In this document: positions 9,542 to 18,814 of the stretch, one piece after another
Layout of the letters: every line of letters starts with the position of its first letter
How positions within the stretch are numbered: the stretch's first letter is position 1
Assembly (NCBI RefSeq): GCF_002000085.1
Contig: NZ_MUZU01000001.1
Location: 1-64,000, forward strand
DNA length: 64,000 nucleotides
Source of the DNA: Pseudocolwellia agarivorans
Lineage (GTDB): Bacteria > Pseudomonadota > Gammaproteobacteria > Enterobacterales > Alteromonadaceae
Reading direction: 5' to 3'
Notes under the pieces: generated by a model
What the model was told of the DNA's origin: nothing
The model's database searches: none
Seen by the model: only the letters and a program-made list of their open reading frames with translations
Program-made: the position numbers and the translations under genes

Positions 9542-9588
9542 CGCTTATTCTTACCATTAAATTAAGTATTAAATAGTAAGAATAAGCG
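9542..9588. repeat. 13-bp perfect hairpin between transporter and acetyltransferase genes
   Basis: CGCTTATTCTTAC (9542-9554) is perfectly complementary to GTAAGAATAAGCG (9576-9588), with a 21-nt loop. Read on the minus strand it ends 14 nt before the acetyltransferase ATG and abuts its GAGG-like ribosome-binding sequence, with no U-tract. Read on the plus strand it is followed by TTTTAT. It may be an RNA processing or attenuation element of the minus-strand transcript. Confidence 0.5.
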
Positions 9589-9620
9589 TTTTATAAATAG
9601 AATAATAGCGAGATTAACAA

Positions 9621-10526
9621 CTAAGTTGGAACCGTAACCTTAGTGCGTTTTCTCCCGCCCCATTGATATAAAGCTAAACCGCCCATAACAAACGAAGCTC
9701 CGATAATTAAATTGTCGGTAACTGTTTCATTATTAAGTAATGCGCCAAAACATATGGCAATAACAGGCGTTATCATAGTTATTAACGCTACCGTACTCGC
9801 ATCTAATTTTTGTAATACATAATAATAAGCAATAAAACCGATTAAAGAACCAAATACGCCTAAGTATAAAATAGCTAATAACGATTTAGTTTCCCACTCA
9901 TCTACTGGTAAAGTTCCATCAAAAACCAACCATACTGCAACAAAAAATGGGATTGAAAACACTAATGAGCCCACAGTTGAAGCTAACGCATTTATTTTTA
10001 TATCAACACTCTTTACCAATACACCACTGATACTAAAAAAGAAAACAGCACATAAAACCGCAGCTATGCCTAAATAACTATCAGAAGATAAAGCGCCTGT
10101 TTGTGCAAAAACCTTGTCGTAACAAACTATAGCTAAACCGACCATGGCAAATAACAATGCAAACTTTTTGGTTTTACTAAACTTAGGTTCGTTTAATATT
10201 TTTTGAGCTAAAATGCCTGAAAGAATAGGCGCCAAACCAAAAATCAAAGATATTAACCCCGAAGAAATATACTGGGCTGCAACATAGGCAAACGACATAC
10301 CACCAAAAATGCCAATGGTTGAATAACCATATAATTTAAATGCTTGTCGGTTTAGAGGAAGCTCTATTTTACTTACTTTTAAAATTAACCAGCCAAGCAC
10401 AACAGCAATAACCATACGAGCTAGTACCGCCAGTGTTGGGTTAACTGTTTCGCTACTCCAAGTAATCCCTAACGGTGTGGTTGACCAAATTAATACAACA
10501 GCAAAATAAGCAGCTGGTACCGACAT
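9621..10526 (-). CDS. EamA/DMT-family transporter
   Basis: Inner-membrane protein of 301 residues with about ten hydrophobic segments in two homologous halves, as in drug/metabolite transporters of the EamA family. The first half begins YFAVVLIWSTTPLGITW, the second repeats the pattern with an LYLGVFGSLIGFIAYYYVLQKLDASTVALITMITPVIA segment, a common EamA signature. The C-terminus is short, basic and cytoplasmic (GGRKRTK). The substrate cannot be deduced; amino-acid or metabolite export is common in the family. The 421 bp upstream hold a possible small ORF and its terminator. Confidence 0.85.
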   Translation of the reverse strand: MSVPAAYFAVVLIWSTTPLGITWSSETVNPTLAVLARMVIAVVLGWLILKVSKIELPLNRQAFKLYGYSTIGIFGGMSFAYVAAQYISSGLISLIFGLAPILSGILAQKILNEPKFSKTKKFALLFAMVGLAIVCYDKVFAQTGALSSDSYLGIAAVLCAVFFFSISGVLVKSVDIKINALASTVGSLVFSIPFFVAVWLVFDGTLPVDEWETKSLLAILYLGVFGSLIGFIAYYYVLQKLDASTVALITMITPVIAICFGALLNNETVTDNLIIGASFVMGGLALYQWGGRKRTKVTVPT

Positions 10527-10589
10527 AATCTATCTCCTTGTTATACCTAACGGTATGAATGATGCCGAGAAATCCTGCAAACTTTACTT

Positions 10590-10630
10590 ATAAAAAGACA
10601 AAAGCCGCAGAATTTTTGTTCTGCGGCTTT
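10590..10630 (-). terminator. Rho-independent terminator after the possible small ORF
   Basis: AAAGCCGCAGAA (10601-10612) pairs perfectly with TTCTGCGGCTTT (10619-10630) around a 6-nt loop; on the minus strand it runs into TTTTGTCTTTTT. It lies 22 nt downstream of the stop of a 30-codon ORF and upstream of the EamA gene, so it ends a short transcript or attenuates transcription into the transporter. Confidence 0.75.
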
Positions 10631-10652
10631 AAAATAATGAGTTACTTTATTA

Positions 10653-10745
10653 TCAATTCACCACAGAAAAAAACATCCAGCGTTTGGCCGCAAAGACCAC
10701 ACGGTTAAGAATAGGATTTAATACTGTAATGAGAAGGTTAAACAT
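10653..10745 (-). CDS. Possible small protein or leader peptide (30 aa)
   Basis: A 31-codon ORF, ATG to TGA, predicting a hydrophobic, basic peptide that starts MFNLLITVLNPILNRVV and ends KRWMFFSVVN. It is immediately followed by a strong terminator hairpin (10590-10630), so promoter, ORF and terminator could form a complete mini-gene or an attenuator leader for the EamA gene. No run of one amino acid argues for a classical attenuation leader. The ribosome-binding site is weak (AAGAACGATAAAAT before the ATG). Chance ORFs of this length are common in AT-rich DNA. The remainder of 10527-10947 shows no other gene. Confidence 0.35.
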   Translation of the reverse strand: MFNLLITVLNPILNRVVFAAKRWMFFSVVN

Positions 10746-10947
10746 ATTTTATCGTTCTTTATATTTAATAAGTTAATAATAACTTTTACATAGTCGCGAT
10801 TGTTAAAAGATAAGTCAACTTATAAAACAGTTTAAAAATAAAATTTTAATCATTAAAAACAAAGTCAATTACTCACGATCTAGTGTTTACTTTACGCCGT
10901 TATTATTTAAAGATACCTGTAATAATAACGAAAATACGAGTTTATCC

Positions 10948-11403
10948 ATGTTATACACAACGGTTACATCTTCTCAAAAAAAATCTATATCTCTCGTTGC
11001 TCACGACAATATGAAAAAAGATTTGCTTTTATGGTGTCAAAAGTTTGAATCTAAGCTTGCAGCACACAAACTATATGCCACAGGTACTACGGGCACATTA
11101 TTAGGTAAAAATACAAACTTAACCATTAATAAACTGATTAGTGGTCCATTAGGTGGTGACCAACAAATAGGCGCACTTATTACTGAACAAAAAATAGATA
11201 TGCTTATTTTCTTTTGGGATCCATTAGAAGCACAACCCCATGATCCTGATGTAAAAGCGCTTCTAAGACTTGCCGCTGTATGGAATATTCCTGTTGCTTG
11301 TAATCAAGCCTCTGCTGACTTTTTGATTAACTCAACTTTGTTTGATACAGAATACGAGAAAAAAATTCCTGACTATGAAAATTACATAAATAGTAGAACG
11401 TAA
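10948..11403 (+). CDS. mgsA: Methylglyoxal synthase
   Basis: Cytoplasmic enzyme converting dihydroxyacetone phosphate to methylglyoxal plus phosphate, a bypass that relieves sugar-phosphate build-up. The 151-residue length equals that of E. coli MgsA. The family signatures are all present: VAHDNMK near the N-terminus, ATGTTG (phosphate binding), the catalytic [11 protein letters not shown] with its Asp, [20 protein letters not shown], and CNQASADFL. It stands alone on the plus strand, divergent from the small-ORF/EamA region. Confidence 0.93.
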   Translation: MLYTTVTSSQKKSISLVAHDNMKKDLLLWCQKFESKLAAHKLYATGTTGTLLGKNTNLTINKLISGPLGGDQQIGALITEQKIDMLIFFWDPLEAQPHDPDVKALLRLAAVWNIPVACNQASADFLINSTLFDTEYEKKIPDYENYINSRT

Positions 11404-11416
11404 TAATAAAATCGCC

Positions 11417-11460
11417 TAAGCAATATCAATGAAGTTAATTTACCTACTTGGTATTGTTTA
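11417..11460 (+). terminator. Weak terminator-like hairpin after mgsA
   Basis: TAAGCAATATCAA (11417-11429) pairs with TTGGTATTGTTTA (11448-11460), 13 bp including two G-U pairs, starting 14 nt after the mgsA stop codon. The U-tract is poor, so function as an intrinsic terminator is uncertain. Confidence 0.4.
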
Positions 11461-11607
11461 GCTCTTATCCCACCATTTAATTAAACTTATTTAACTTTAA
11501 AATTCAACAGCTTGAATAGCAATCGACACATATCGTCTACCCAGTAAAAAATATGTTATATACTTAGCAAAATAACCAACACTCATGCACTGATAATAAG
11601 CTCCCTA

Positions 11608-11994
11608 ATGAAAAAAGTTTTAAGCTTTGGATTTATTAACATTCTATCTGAGAATATTGCCGAAATTATTATTAATAATAATGTCGTAATAACGCTTGAA
11701 ATGGTTGATGAATACGAGCAATTTCTAACTGAGCACTTTAAAGGTGATTTTGGTTTATTAATTAATAGAGTCAATCATTACAGTTACACCTTTGAGGCTA
11801 AACTTACCATAGGTTCACTAGAGGGACTAAAAGCGATGGCCGTCGTATACTATAACGACATAAGTAAAAAATCGACCCATAGCATTTTAACAACCCGAGA
11901 AGTAGATAACTTTAATTTAAAAATGTTTTCAGGTTTAGAGCTTGGCTGGCAAACGGGTATAGATTGGCTTAACAAAGAACTCAATAATATTTAA
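11608..11994 (+). CDS. Unknown protein, possibly SpoIIAA/STAS-like
   Basis: A 128-residue soluble protein without signal peptide or membrane segment. Alternating hydrophobic strands and helices (FINILSENIAEIIINNNVVITLEMVDEYEQFL, then GDFGLLINRVNHYSYTFEA, then MAVVYYNDISKKSTHSILTT) resemble small SpoIIAA/STAS-like proteins of marine bacteria; this resemblance is from memory and tentative. It lies 19 bp upstream of the glycerophosphodiesterase gene on the same strand, so the two may be cotranscribed. No catalytic motif is visible. Confidence 0.6.
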   Translation: MKKVLSFGFINILSENIAEIIINNNVVITLEMVDEYEQFLTEHFKGDFGLLINRVNHYSYTFEAKLTIGSLEGLKAMAVVYYNDISKKSTHSILTTREVDNFNLKMFSGLELGWQTGIDWLNKELNNI

Positions 11995-12013
11995 TAACAT
12001 ACGTAACAATTAT

Positions 12014-12769
12014 ATGATGCTCGATAACTTATCTAAAGTTCACTGGGTTGCTCATCGCGGCGATTGTGAACACCATATAGAAAACACATTAGACAGCATT
12101 AAAACGGCTATCAATAATGGCATAGAACATATTGAAATTGATGTTCAACTTACTCAAGAAGGCCTACCTGTCGTTTTTCACGATAACAACCTAAAAGCAA
12201 TGCTAAATTTAGATACTTGTATGTCCAAAGTTAGCTTTTCACACATTAATAAGCAACCTTTAACGCCTCGTAAAAAAACAACAGTATTAAATAATGATTA
12301 CTATATTCCTATGCTCTCTCAAGTGGTTTCGCTCATTCAACAATCCCCAAACGTAACCTTGTATGTAGAAGTGAAAAATATTAATTTTTGCTATTTTTCG
12401 TACCAGTATGTATATAAAACAATTATCAACACGCTAAAGCCAATTATAAAACAGGTCGTTATTATCGGGTTTTCTTATCGGTTTTTAAGACTCGTTAAAA
12501 AAAATTCAACGTTACCTATCGCGTATGTTTTGCCCAGTTGGAAGCACTACTCAATAAAAATGTTATCGAATTTAAAACCTGAGATTATTTTTTCTGATAT
12601 TAATATCATCCCAACTACTGAAGAATTTTTTACTAAAAAAGAAACTTGGGTCGTGTACGAAATAAGTCATATTGAACAAGCAAGAAGACTTATAAACCAA
12701 GGCATTTACGGATTTGAATCCTTTACTCCTTCATTATTAAAAGCGATTTCAATAACAAAAGATAAATAA
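12014..12769 (+). CDS. Glycerophosphodiester phosphodiesterase family protein
   Basis: A 251-residue TIM-barrel hydrolase that would split glycerophosphodiesters into glycerol-3-phosphate and an alcohol. The GDPD signature is clear: VAHRGDCEHHIENTLDS (catalytic His and Arg, then the E-N-T motif), HIEIDVQLTQEGLPVVFHDNNL (metal-binding E-x-D and the second catalytic His). There is no signal peptide, so it is probably cytoplasmic (UgpQ-like). Two in-frame ATGs are adjacent at 12014 and 12017. The C-terminal half diverges from typical members, and the substrate is unproven. Confidence 0.85.
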   Translation: MMLDNLSKVHWVAHRGDCEHHIENTLDSIKTAINNGIEHIEIDVQLTQEGLPVVFHDNNLKAMLNLDTCMSKVSFSHINKQPLTPRKKTTVLNNDYYIPMLSQVVSLIQQSPNVTLYVEVKNINFCYFSYQYVYKTIINTLKPIIKQVVIIGFSYRFLRLVKKNSTLPIAYVLPSWKHYSIKMLSNLKPEIIFSDINIIPTTEEFFTKKETWVVYEISHIEQARRLINQGIYGFESFTPSLLKAISITKDK

Positions 12770-12867
12770 ATACATGCTGTATTTTTAAAAACCATAAATC
12801 ATCAATAGAAATAAACAACAAATGATTAATATTGGAATTACCATAATTATAAAAATAAAAGGTTTAT

Positions 12868-13377
12868 ATGGACATCAAAGTCAATGGCAAAACACATAAC
12901 CTAGTTGTAGATAACGATATGCCCTTGCTTTGGGTATTACGAGACGAACTAAATATAAAAGGGCCTAAATACGGTTGCGGTATTGCCATGTGCGGCGCGT
13001 GTACTGTCCATATAGGTAAAATAGCCGTTCGCTCATGTACATTTCCGGTTGGACAAGTTTATGACGACATAACAACTATTGAAGGGCTAGGCACACCATC
13101 AGCCATGCATATCGTGCAAAGAGCTTGGGTAGAGCATCAAGTCGCGCAATGTGGTTACTGTCAGCCGGGGCAAATTATGTCAGCTGTTGCACTGCTTACA
13201 AAAAATACCTCTCCTACAGATTCAGATATAGACAACGCCATGTCTGGTAATTTATGTCGATGTGGTACGTACCCAAAAATTAGAGCCGCCATAAAAACTG
13301 CAGCGATCAATATAATTCAAGAAAAACACACCATGTCCTTAATAGGCACATCAGCTGAAGGTGACAGTAATGGGTAA
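12868..13377 (+). CDS. (2Fe-2S)-binding subunit of a molybdenum hydroxylase (IorA-like), copy 1
   Basis: Small electron-transfer subunit of 169 residues for a xanthine-oxidase-family enzyme. The N-terminal plant-ferredoxin-like cluster uses [12 protein letters not shown] with a further Cys in RSCTFPV; the C-terminal cluster uses [10 protein letters not shown] and [10 protein letters not shown]. This order is standard for IorA/QorS-type subunits. The C-terminus carries about 20 extra residues beyond the usual end. The gene overlaps the large-subunit gene by 8 bp, so the two are translated together and should form a heterodimer. No FAD subunit is encoded nearby. Confidence 0.9.
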   Translation: MDIKVNGKTHNLVVDNDMPLLWVLRDELNIKGPKYGCGIAMCGACTVHIGKIAVRSCTFPVGQVYDDITTIEGLGTPSAMHIVQRAWVEHQVAQCGYCQPGQIMSAVALLTKNTSPTDSDIDNAMSGNLCRCGTYPKIRAAIKTAAINIIQEKHTMSLIGTSAEGDSNG

Positions 13378-15628
13378 ACTAAAAACATTTACCCGCCGAA
13401 GTTTTTTAATTGGCTCTACCGCTATTGCAGGTGGCGTCGCTTTTGGCTATTACCAATACAAACAACCTCAAGACAATCCATTACTTAAATTTCCTAAACT
13501 TAACCAGTCTATAATCACGCCCTATATCAAAATTGATCAGCAAGGCGTTACTATAATTACTCCCCGAGCAGAAATGGGGCAAGGCATACACACAACGCTA
13601 GCGGCTTTAGTAGCTGAAGAGCTAGACTTAAGCTGGGAAACAATAAGAGTAGAACATGGCCCAGCATCAAGCACCTACCATAATGCAGCGGTATTAGAAG
13701 AAGGCTTACCTTTTGCTCCCACCAATAATGGCCTAATGGCTAACAGTATTAGAAAACTAACCAAAATACCGGCCAAGTTTTTAGGTATGCAAATTACAGG
13801 CGGATCCTCTTCAATTGTTGATGCATATGAAAAAATGCGATTAGCCGGAGCAACAGCCAGAGCCGTACTTATTGAAGCTGCAGCACAAATATTAAAAGTA
13901 GACAAAACAACACTCTTTACTTACCAAGGGCATGTTGTAAGTAGTAGCGGAGAAAAAATATCTTACAGTGAACTTGCACCTACAGCACAAAAAATAACAC
14001 CACCTACAGATATACAATTAAAAAGAAAAGAAGACTGGAAGTTGCTAGGAAAATCGTTACCTCGTATAGATATGGTAGCGAAATGTACCGGAACAGCTGA
14101 ATTTTCAATAGACGTTAATGCTGATGATTTATTGTATGCCACCGTTAAAATGAATCCGAATTTGGGCGCTAAGTTGATCGCCTACGACGATTCAAATGCA
14201 GTATCTATGACAGGCGTAAAACAGGTTATTAACCTGAATAACAAAGGTGTAGCCGTTATAGCCAGTAATACTTGGTATGCATTACAAGCCGCTAAAAATA
14301 TAAGTTTTACTTGGGACAATGCTCCCTACCCTGCGTCAACAGATGAAATGTTCGAGGTAGTCAAAAATTCATTTACTGAAGAATACATAGACAGCACTCT
14401 CAAACAAGAAGGCGACGTAGACAGTGCAATAACGAATATAGATGAATCATTTGAAACAATAATAAAAGGTGAATACAAGGTTCCTTATTTAGCTCATACC
14501 ACCATGGAACCATTAAATGCCACAGTGTTAATTGAACAAAATAAAATTCAAATATGGGCAGGTAATCAAAACCCCACACAAATAGTAAAAGAAGCAGAAA
14601 AAATCACAGGTCTAACTCCCAATAATATTATTGTGCATACCACTTATATGGGAGGTGGTTTTGGCCGAAGAGCAGAAATGGACTTTATTAAATACGCCAT
14701 TGAAATAGCGCAACACACAAAAGGTAAACCTATAAAAGTTACTTGGTCGAGAGAAGAAGATACCACACACGATTACTACCGACCTTTAGCACTGGCTAAA
14801 TTTAAAGGCGTAAGTACCAATCACACAATAAAAGCACTCGACTTGCAACTTGCTTGTCCTTCGGTATTAACCTCCCAAATGGGTAGAATGGACATTCCTT
14901 TAGCTGGGCCTGACGTTTCCATAGTACAAGCCGCTTGGGAGCAACCCTACAACATTGAACACTATCAAGTACGAGGTTACAAAGTACCTGAAATGCTACC
15001 CATTAGCTCGTGGCGATCAGTTGGTGCTTCGCAAAATGGATTTTTTCATGAAAGTGTTATCGACGAATTAGCCCATAGCTCAGGTATAGATCCCCTAACC
15101 TGTAGGCTCAACTTAATTAATCATCATCCCAGTAAAAAAGTGATAGAAGCTGTGGCTCAAATGGCAAACTGGCATACTAAGCGCCCTAAAAACATAGGAT
15201 TAGGTATCGCTTTCACCTTATCTTTTGGCGTGCCTGTAGCTGAAATAGTAGAAGTAGAAAACACACCAAACGGCATAAAAATACTCAATGTATATGCCGC
15301 AGTAGATGTAGGTATAGCGTTAGATCCTCGTAATATTGAAGCTCAAGTAATGTCTGGTATTATTTTTGGATTATCCGCCGCCATGATGGGAGAAATAACG
15401 GTAAAAGACGGAAAAGTAGAACAAACTAATTTTCATCAATACGATGCCATTAGAATGAATCAAACACCTAATATTCAAGTAAAAGTGCTAGAAAACGGAG
15501 AGAAAATAAGAGGCATTGGTGAACCGGGTACACCACCAGCCGCTCCGGCTTTGGGTAACGCTATATTTGCCGCTACAGGTAAAAGAATTAGAGAGTTACC
15601 TTTTAATAAGTCCATTAACTTTGTTTAA
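13370..15628 (+). CDS. Molybdopterin-binding subunit of an aldehyde/isoquinoline-type oxidoreductase, copy 1
   Basis: Large catalytic subunit binding the molybdenum cofactor, 752 residues from the ATG at 13370. A GTG nine bases upstream is also in frame. The N-terminus has a twin-arginine signal ([15 protein letters not shown]), so the folded enzyme is exported to the periplasm with its ferredoxin subunit. Family motifs include [12 protein letters not shown], the [10 protein letters not shown] segment of the cofactor site, and the C-terminal [30 protein letters not shown] with the catalytic Glu. The domain order resembles IorB. With no FAD subunit, electrons probably pass to a cytochrome c. 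Substrate unknown. Confidence 0.9.
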   Translation: MGKLKTFTRRSFLIGSTAIAGGVAFGYYQYKQPQDNPLLKFPKLNQSIITPYIKIDQQGVTIITPRAEMGQGIHTTLAALVAEELDLSWETIRVEHGPASSTYHNAAVLEEGLPFAPTNNGLMANSIRKLTKIPAKFLGMQITGGSSSIVDAYEKMRLAGATARAVLIEAAAQILKVDKTTLFTYQGHVVSSSGEKISYSELAPTAQKITPPTDIQLKRKEDWKLLGKSLPRIDMVAKCTGTAEFSIDVNADDLLYATVKMNPNLGAKLIAYDDSNAVSMTGVKQVINLNNKGVAVIASNTWYALQAAKNISFTWDNAPYPASTDEMFEVVKNSFTEEYIDSTLKQEGDVDSAITNIDESFETIIKGEYKVPYLAHTTMEPLNATVLIEQNKIQIWAGNQNPTQIVKEAEKITGLTPNNIIVHTTYMGGGFGRRAEMDFIKYAIEIAQHTKGKPIKVTWSREEDTTHDYYRPLALAKFKGVSTNHTIKALDLQLACPSVLTSQMGRMDIPLAGPDVSIVQAAWEQPYNIEHYQVRGYKVPEMLPISSWRSVGASQNGFFHESVIDELAHSSGIDPLTCRLNLINHHPSKKVIEAVAQMANWHTKRPKNIGLGIAFTLSFGVPVAEIVEVENTPNGIKILNVYAAVDVGIALDPRNIEAQVMSGIIFGLSAAMMGEITVKDGKVEQTNFHQYDAIRMNQTPNIQVKVLENGEKIRGIGEPGTPPAAPALGNAIFAATGKRIRELPFNKSINFV

Positions 15629-15650
15629 AACATTCAAAGTATTAAGCAAA

Positions 15651-15684
15651 AAAAACCTAAGCAACTAAGTTACTTAGGTTTTTT
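15651..15684. terminator. Bidirectional terminator between convergent oxidoreductase operons
   Basis: AAAACCTAAG pairs with CTTAGGTTTT around an 11-nt loop, with A-tract before and T-tract after, so it can end transcription from both sides between the convergent large-subunit genes. Confidence 0.75.
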
Positions 15685-15740
15685 ATAAATTCAAAATATT
15701 ACCGTTTAGTGTTCACGGTTAACTATTAAACAGGTAAGTA

Positions 15741-17999
15741 TTAAACAGATAAATATTTATTTAATGGCAATGTTCTATATCGCTCGCCCGTTGCAGCAAA
15801 TACCGCATTAGCTAAACTTGGTGCTAATGGTGGCACACCCGGTTCACCCACACCGCCCGGATAATTTCCGTTAGGAATAAGATGCACATGAATATTAGGT
15901 GTTTGCGACATTCTAAGCACTTGATAGTCATGAAAGTTAGACTGAACTACTGCTCCATTTTCAATATCAACTTTACCCATTAAAGCGAGAGATAAGCCAA
16001 AAATCATGGCCCCTTCCATTTGCGACGTTACTCGATCAGGGTTAATAACCGTTCCGCAATCAATCGCACAGTGCACATCTAACACTTTAAGTTGTCCGTT
16101 GGTTACTTCGACTTTAGTTGCCACCCCCACATAACTTACAAATGATCTATGTATTGCAATACCCCAGCCTTGTCCTGCTGGCAGTTTTTCATCAAAATTA
16201 ACTTCTTGCGTTAATTTATCTAACACCGCTTGATAACGAGAAATTTCAATAGCATGCTTTTTTAAAGGTTCGTTATAGTTAAAATACTTAAAGTTGTACT
16301 CTTCTTTAGGATTAATTTTACGATCTGCGCCATAAATAGCCTTCAAAAACTTAGGTGTAGAAATATTTTGGCTATGAGCTAATTCATCAACAAAACTATG
16401 TAAAGCAAAGGCTTGTTGAATATTACATACTGAACGCATCCAACCTATTCTTACAGCAGCTCTAGCACTTGACGCTTCAGCTTGGTAATTTTCCATTTCA
16501 AAAGGTAAATCACCATAACCCATTCCAAGTTCAAAACCTTGAATACCTTTATCTTTAGGGCTAAACGTACTAAAAATTGAAGGATAACTAACACGCTGCA
16601 ACCAAGAAATAATACCACCATTATCATCTAGCCCAGCTTTCATGTACTGAGCTGACCCCGCATGAAAGTAACCTGATTGAATATCGTCTTCACGTGTCCA
16701 AACAACTTTTACCGGCTTACCCGAAGCTTTCGACAAAAAAGCCGCTTCAAGTGAATAATCAGCTTTAGCCTTACGACCAAAAGCACCACCTAATAAGGTT
16801 ACATGCACCTTAATTTTATCTTCAGTGGTACCTAGTAAGTTAGCGGTATGCTTCATAATAGCTTGAGGGTTTTGAGAAGATGCCCAAATCTCACACGAAT
16901 CACCTGTTACCATAGCGGTAGACATTGGCGGCTCCATAGGCGCATGCACTTCAAAAGGTACTGAGTAACTGGCTTCAATTACAGTTTTAGCTTTAGCAAA
17001 CCCCGCATCAACATCACCTTTCTTACCAATAACTTTAGTCGGTTTTTTCACTGTTTCAGCCATCATGGCTAACGCATCTTTCGAGTTATAGTCTTGGTTT
17101 TTACCTAAATCCCATTCTATTTTAAGCGCTTCACGCCCTTTCATAGCTGCCCATGTATTCGTTGCTAAAACAGCAACACCATTTAAAGGATTAAATACTA
17201 CAGGCAAGGTTGTTTCAGGCATTTGAATAACATCAACAACCCCCGGAATTTTTCGAGCTGCAGAATCATCTAACGACTTAACCTTCCCGTGAATTACAGG
17301 ACAACGAACAATAACAGCCGTTAATAAACCAGGCATTTCATGATCAATACCAAAAACCGTATTACCTGTAACAATATCGTCTAAATCTACAGCCGCTACA
17401 GGTTTACCAATAAACTTAAAGTCACTCTCATTTTTTAGTGTTAATAACTTAACATCAGGCACAGGCTGCTTAGCCGCTAGTTCAGCTAAATCACCATAAG
17501 TTAATTGCTTACCGGTAACCTTATTTATCACTACCTGATTTTTAGCTTCTACTTGAGCTAAATCAACCTGCCAAAATTGCGCCGCAGCACTTTCTAGCAT
17601 GCGCTTTGCAGACGCCCCCATTTCACGCATTTTACTATAAAAGCTACGTATACTTGTTGAACCATCAGTATTTTGGCTACCGTAATCGTAATTACCTAAA
17701 CCTTGTATTACTTCTATATTTTGCCAATCAACATCTAACTCATCAGCAATAATTTGAGTAATACCTGTTTTACTACCTTGCCCCATTTCAGAACGGTGAT
17801 TAATTAAATGAATTCTATTATCACTACCAATAGAAACAAATAAGTTAAGTGTTTCAGGCGAAGTATCAACAGCTGTAGCGCCTTGTAAAGTAGAAGCTAA
17901 CATATTCGTTTTAGCGGTAGCACAACCTAGTAATAAACCCGACGCCCCAAAACCACTATATTTTAAAAAATCACGTCTATTTAACTGAACTGCTTTCAT
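15741..17999 (-). CDS. Molybdopterin-binding subunit of an aldehyde/isoquinoline-type oxidoreductase, copy 2
   Basis: Large molybdenum-cofactor subunit of 752 residues, a paralogue of the convergent copy on the other side of the terminator. The N-terminus NRRDFLKYSGFGASGLLLGCATA is a twin-arginine signal; the C in LLLGC could also be a lipobox cysteine, suggesting membrane anchoring. HRSEMGQGSKTGI, LLGGAFGRKAKADY and GVGEPGVPPLAPSLANAVFAATGERYRTLP mark the cofactor and active-site regions. The start codon overlaps the end of the small-subunit gene by 4 bp. The two copies are too divergent to be a recent duplication, so different substrates are likely. Confidence 0.9.
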   Translation of the reverse strand: MKAVQLNRRDFLKYSGFGASGLLLGCATAKTNMLASTLQGATAVDTSPETLNLFVSIGSDNRIHLINHRSEMGQGSKTGITQIIADELDVDWQNIEVIQGLGNYDYGSQNTDGSTSIRSFYSKMREMGASAKRMLESAAAQFWQVDLAQVEAKNQVVINKVTGKQLTYGDLAELAAKQPVPDVKLLTLKNESDFKFIGKPVAAVDLDDIVTGNTVFGIDHEMPGLLTAVIVRCPVIHGKVKSLDDSAARKIPGVVDVIQMPETTLPVVFNPLNGVAVLATNTWAAMKGREALKIEWDLGKNQDYNSKDALAMMAETVKKPTKVIGKKGDVDAGFAKAKTVIEASYSVPFEVHAPMEPPMSTAMVTGDSCEIWASSQNPQAIMKHTANLLGTTEDKIKVHVTLLGGAFGRKAKADYSLEAAFLSKASGKPVKVVWTREDDIQSGYFHAGSAQYMKAGLDDNGGIISWLQRVSYPSIFSTFSPKDKGIQGFELGMGYGDLPFEMENYQAEASSARAAVRIGWMRSVCNIQQAFALHSFVDELAHSQNISTPKFLKAIYGADRKINPKEEYNFKYFNYNEPLKKHAIEISRYQAVLDKLTQEVNFDEKLPAGQGWGIAIHRSFVSYVGVATKVEVTNGQLKVLDVHCAIDCGTVINPDRVTSQMEGAMIFGLSLALMGKVDIENGAVVQSNFHDYQVLRMSQTPNIHVHLIPNGNYPGGVGEPGVPPLAPSLANAVFAATGERYRTLPLNKYLSV

Positions 18000-18466
18000 G
18001 ATTTACTCTCCATAGCTTTAGATGCATCTTTAATAGCTTGTTTAATTCTAGGATACGTACCACAGCGACAAATATTACCTTGCATAGCATTAGTAATATC
18101 ATCATCAGAAGGCTTAGGATTAGATTCAAGTAACGAAAGTGCACTCATAATTTGGCCTGATTGACAGTAACCACACTGAGGTACATTATTTTCTTTCCAT
18201 GCAATTTGAATAGGATGAGCACCAGTTTCGTCTACACCTTCAATCGTTTTTATTTTACTATTTTTAGCAATACCTACAGGTGTAACGCAAGAACGAATGG
18301 GCTCACCATTTAAATGAACAGTACAAGAACCACATAAACCTTTACCGCAACCAAATTTTGTTCCTTTCTTATTAAGCAAATCCCTTAATACCCATAATAT
18401 AGGCATATCTTCAGGCGCATCTACTTCGTAATTTTTATCGTTAATATTTAACTGAATCATGGGCAT
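17996..18466 (-). CDS. (2Fe-2S)-binding subunit of a molybdenum hydroxylase (IorA-like), copy 2
   Basis: Small iron-sulfur subunit of 156 residues, counted from the ATG at 18466, which has GGA eight bases upstream; a longer frame to 18493 lacks a good ribosome-binding site. Cluster motifs are CGKGLCGSCTVH plus RSCVTPVG, and CGYCQSGQIM plus CRCGTYPRIK. It pairs with the large subunit downstream through an ATGA overlap. The lack of a signal peptide fits piggy-back Tat export with the large subunit. Confidence 0.9.
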   Translation of the reverse strand: MPMIQLNINDKNYEVDAPEDMPILWVLRDLLNKKGTKFGCGKGLCGSCTVHLNGEPIRSCVTPVGIAKNSKIKTIEGVDETGAHPIQIAWKENNVPQCGYCQSGQIMSALSLLESNPKPSDDDITNAMQGNICRCGTYPRIKQAIKDASKAMESKS

Positions 18467-18814
18467 TGAATTCCAAATAACTATGCTGAACATCTAAAAT
18501 TTATAACCAGAATACTAACATTTTCAAATGTAATTACCATCATTCGTAATACGTATATAAAGATATTAAATATAAAATCAAATAAGCCTTACCTAATAAA
18601 TTTAATGTAAAGCTACTACAGATAAGGAGATTTTAAGAATGATAGGTAATAAGTTTAAATGAGTTAGAAATACTTTGTTACAACTAATAAAGAGGAAGGC
18701 ATATTAGATATTAAAATCTAAAAAAAATGGTTTGTTACAACAAAGCAACAAACCATATAAATACTTACAAATAAAACTAATTAATACTAATAAAAGTCAT
18801 AATCACTCGTTTTA
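18467..18814. other. Intergenic region between the oxidoreductase operon and ilvE
   Basis: About 350 bp without a gene. It holds the promoter region of the minus-strand oxidoreductase operon and, at 18727-18756, the ilvE terminator. No ORF, repeat or recognisable operator was seen otherwise. Confidence 0.6.
18718..18756 (-). terminator. Rho-independent terminator of ilvE
   Basis: ATGGTTTGTT (18727-18736) pairs perfectly with AACAAACCAT (18747-18756). On the minus strand the hairpin runs straight into a tract of eight T, about 60 nt after the ilvE stop codon. Confidence 0.85.
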
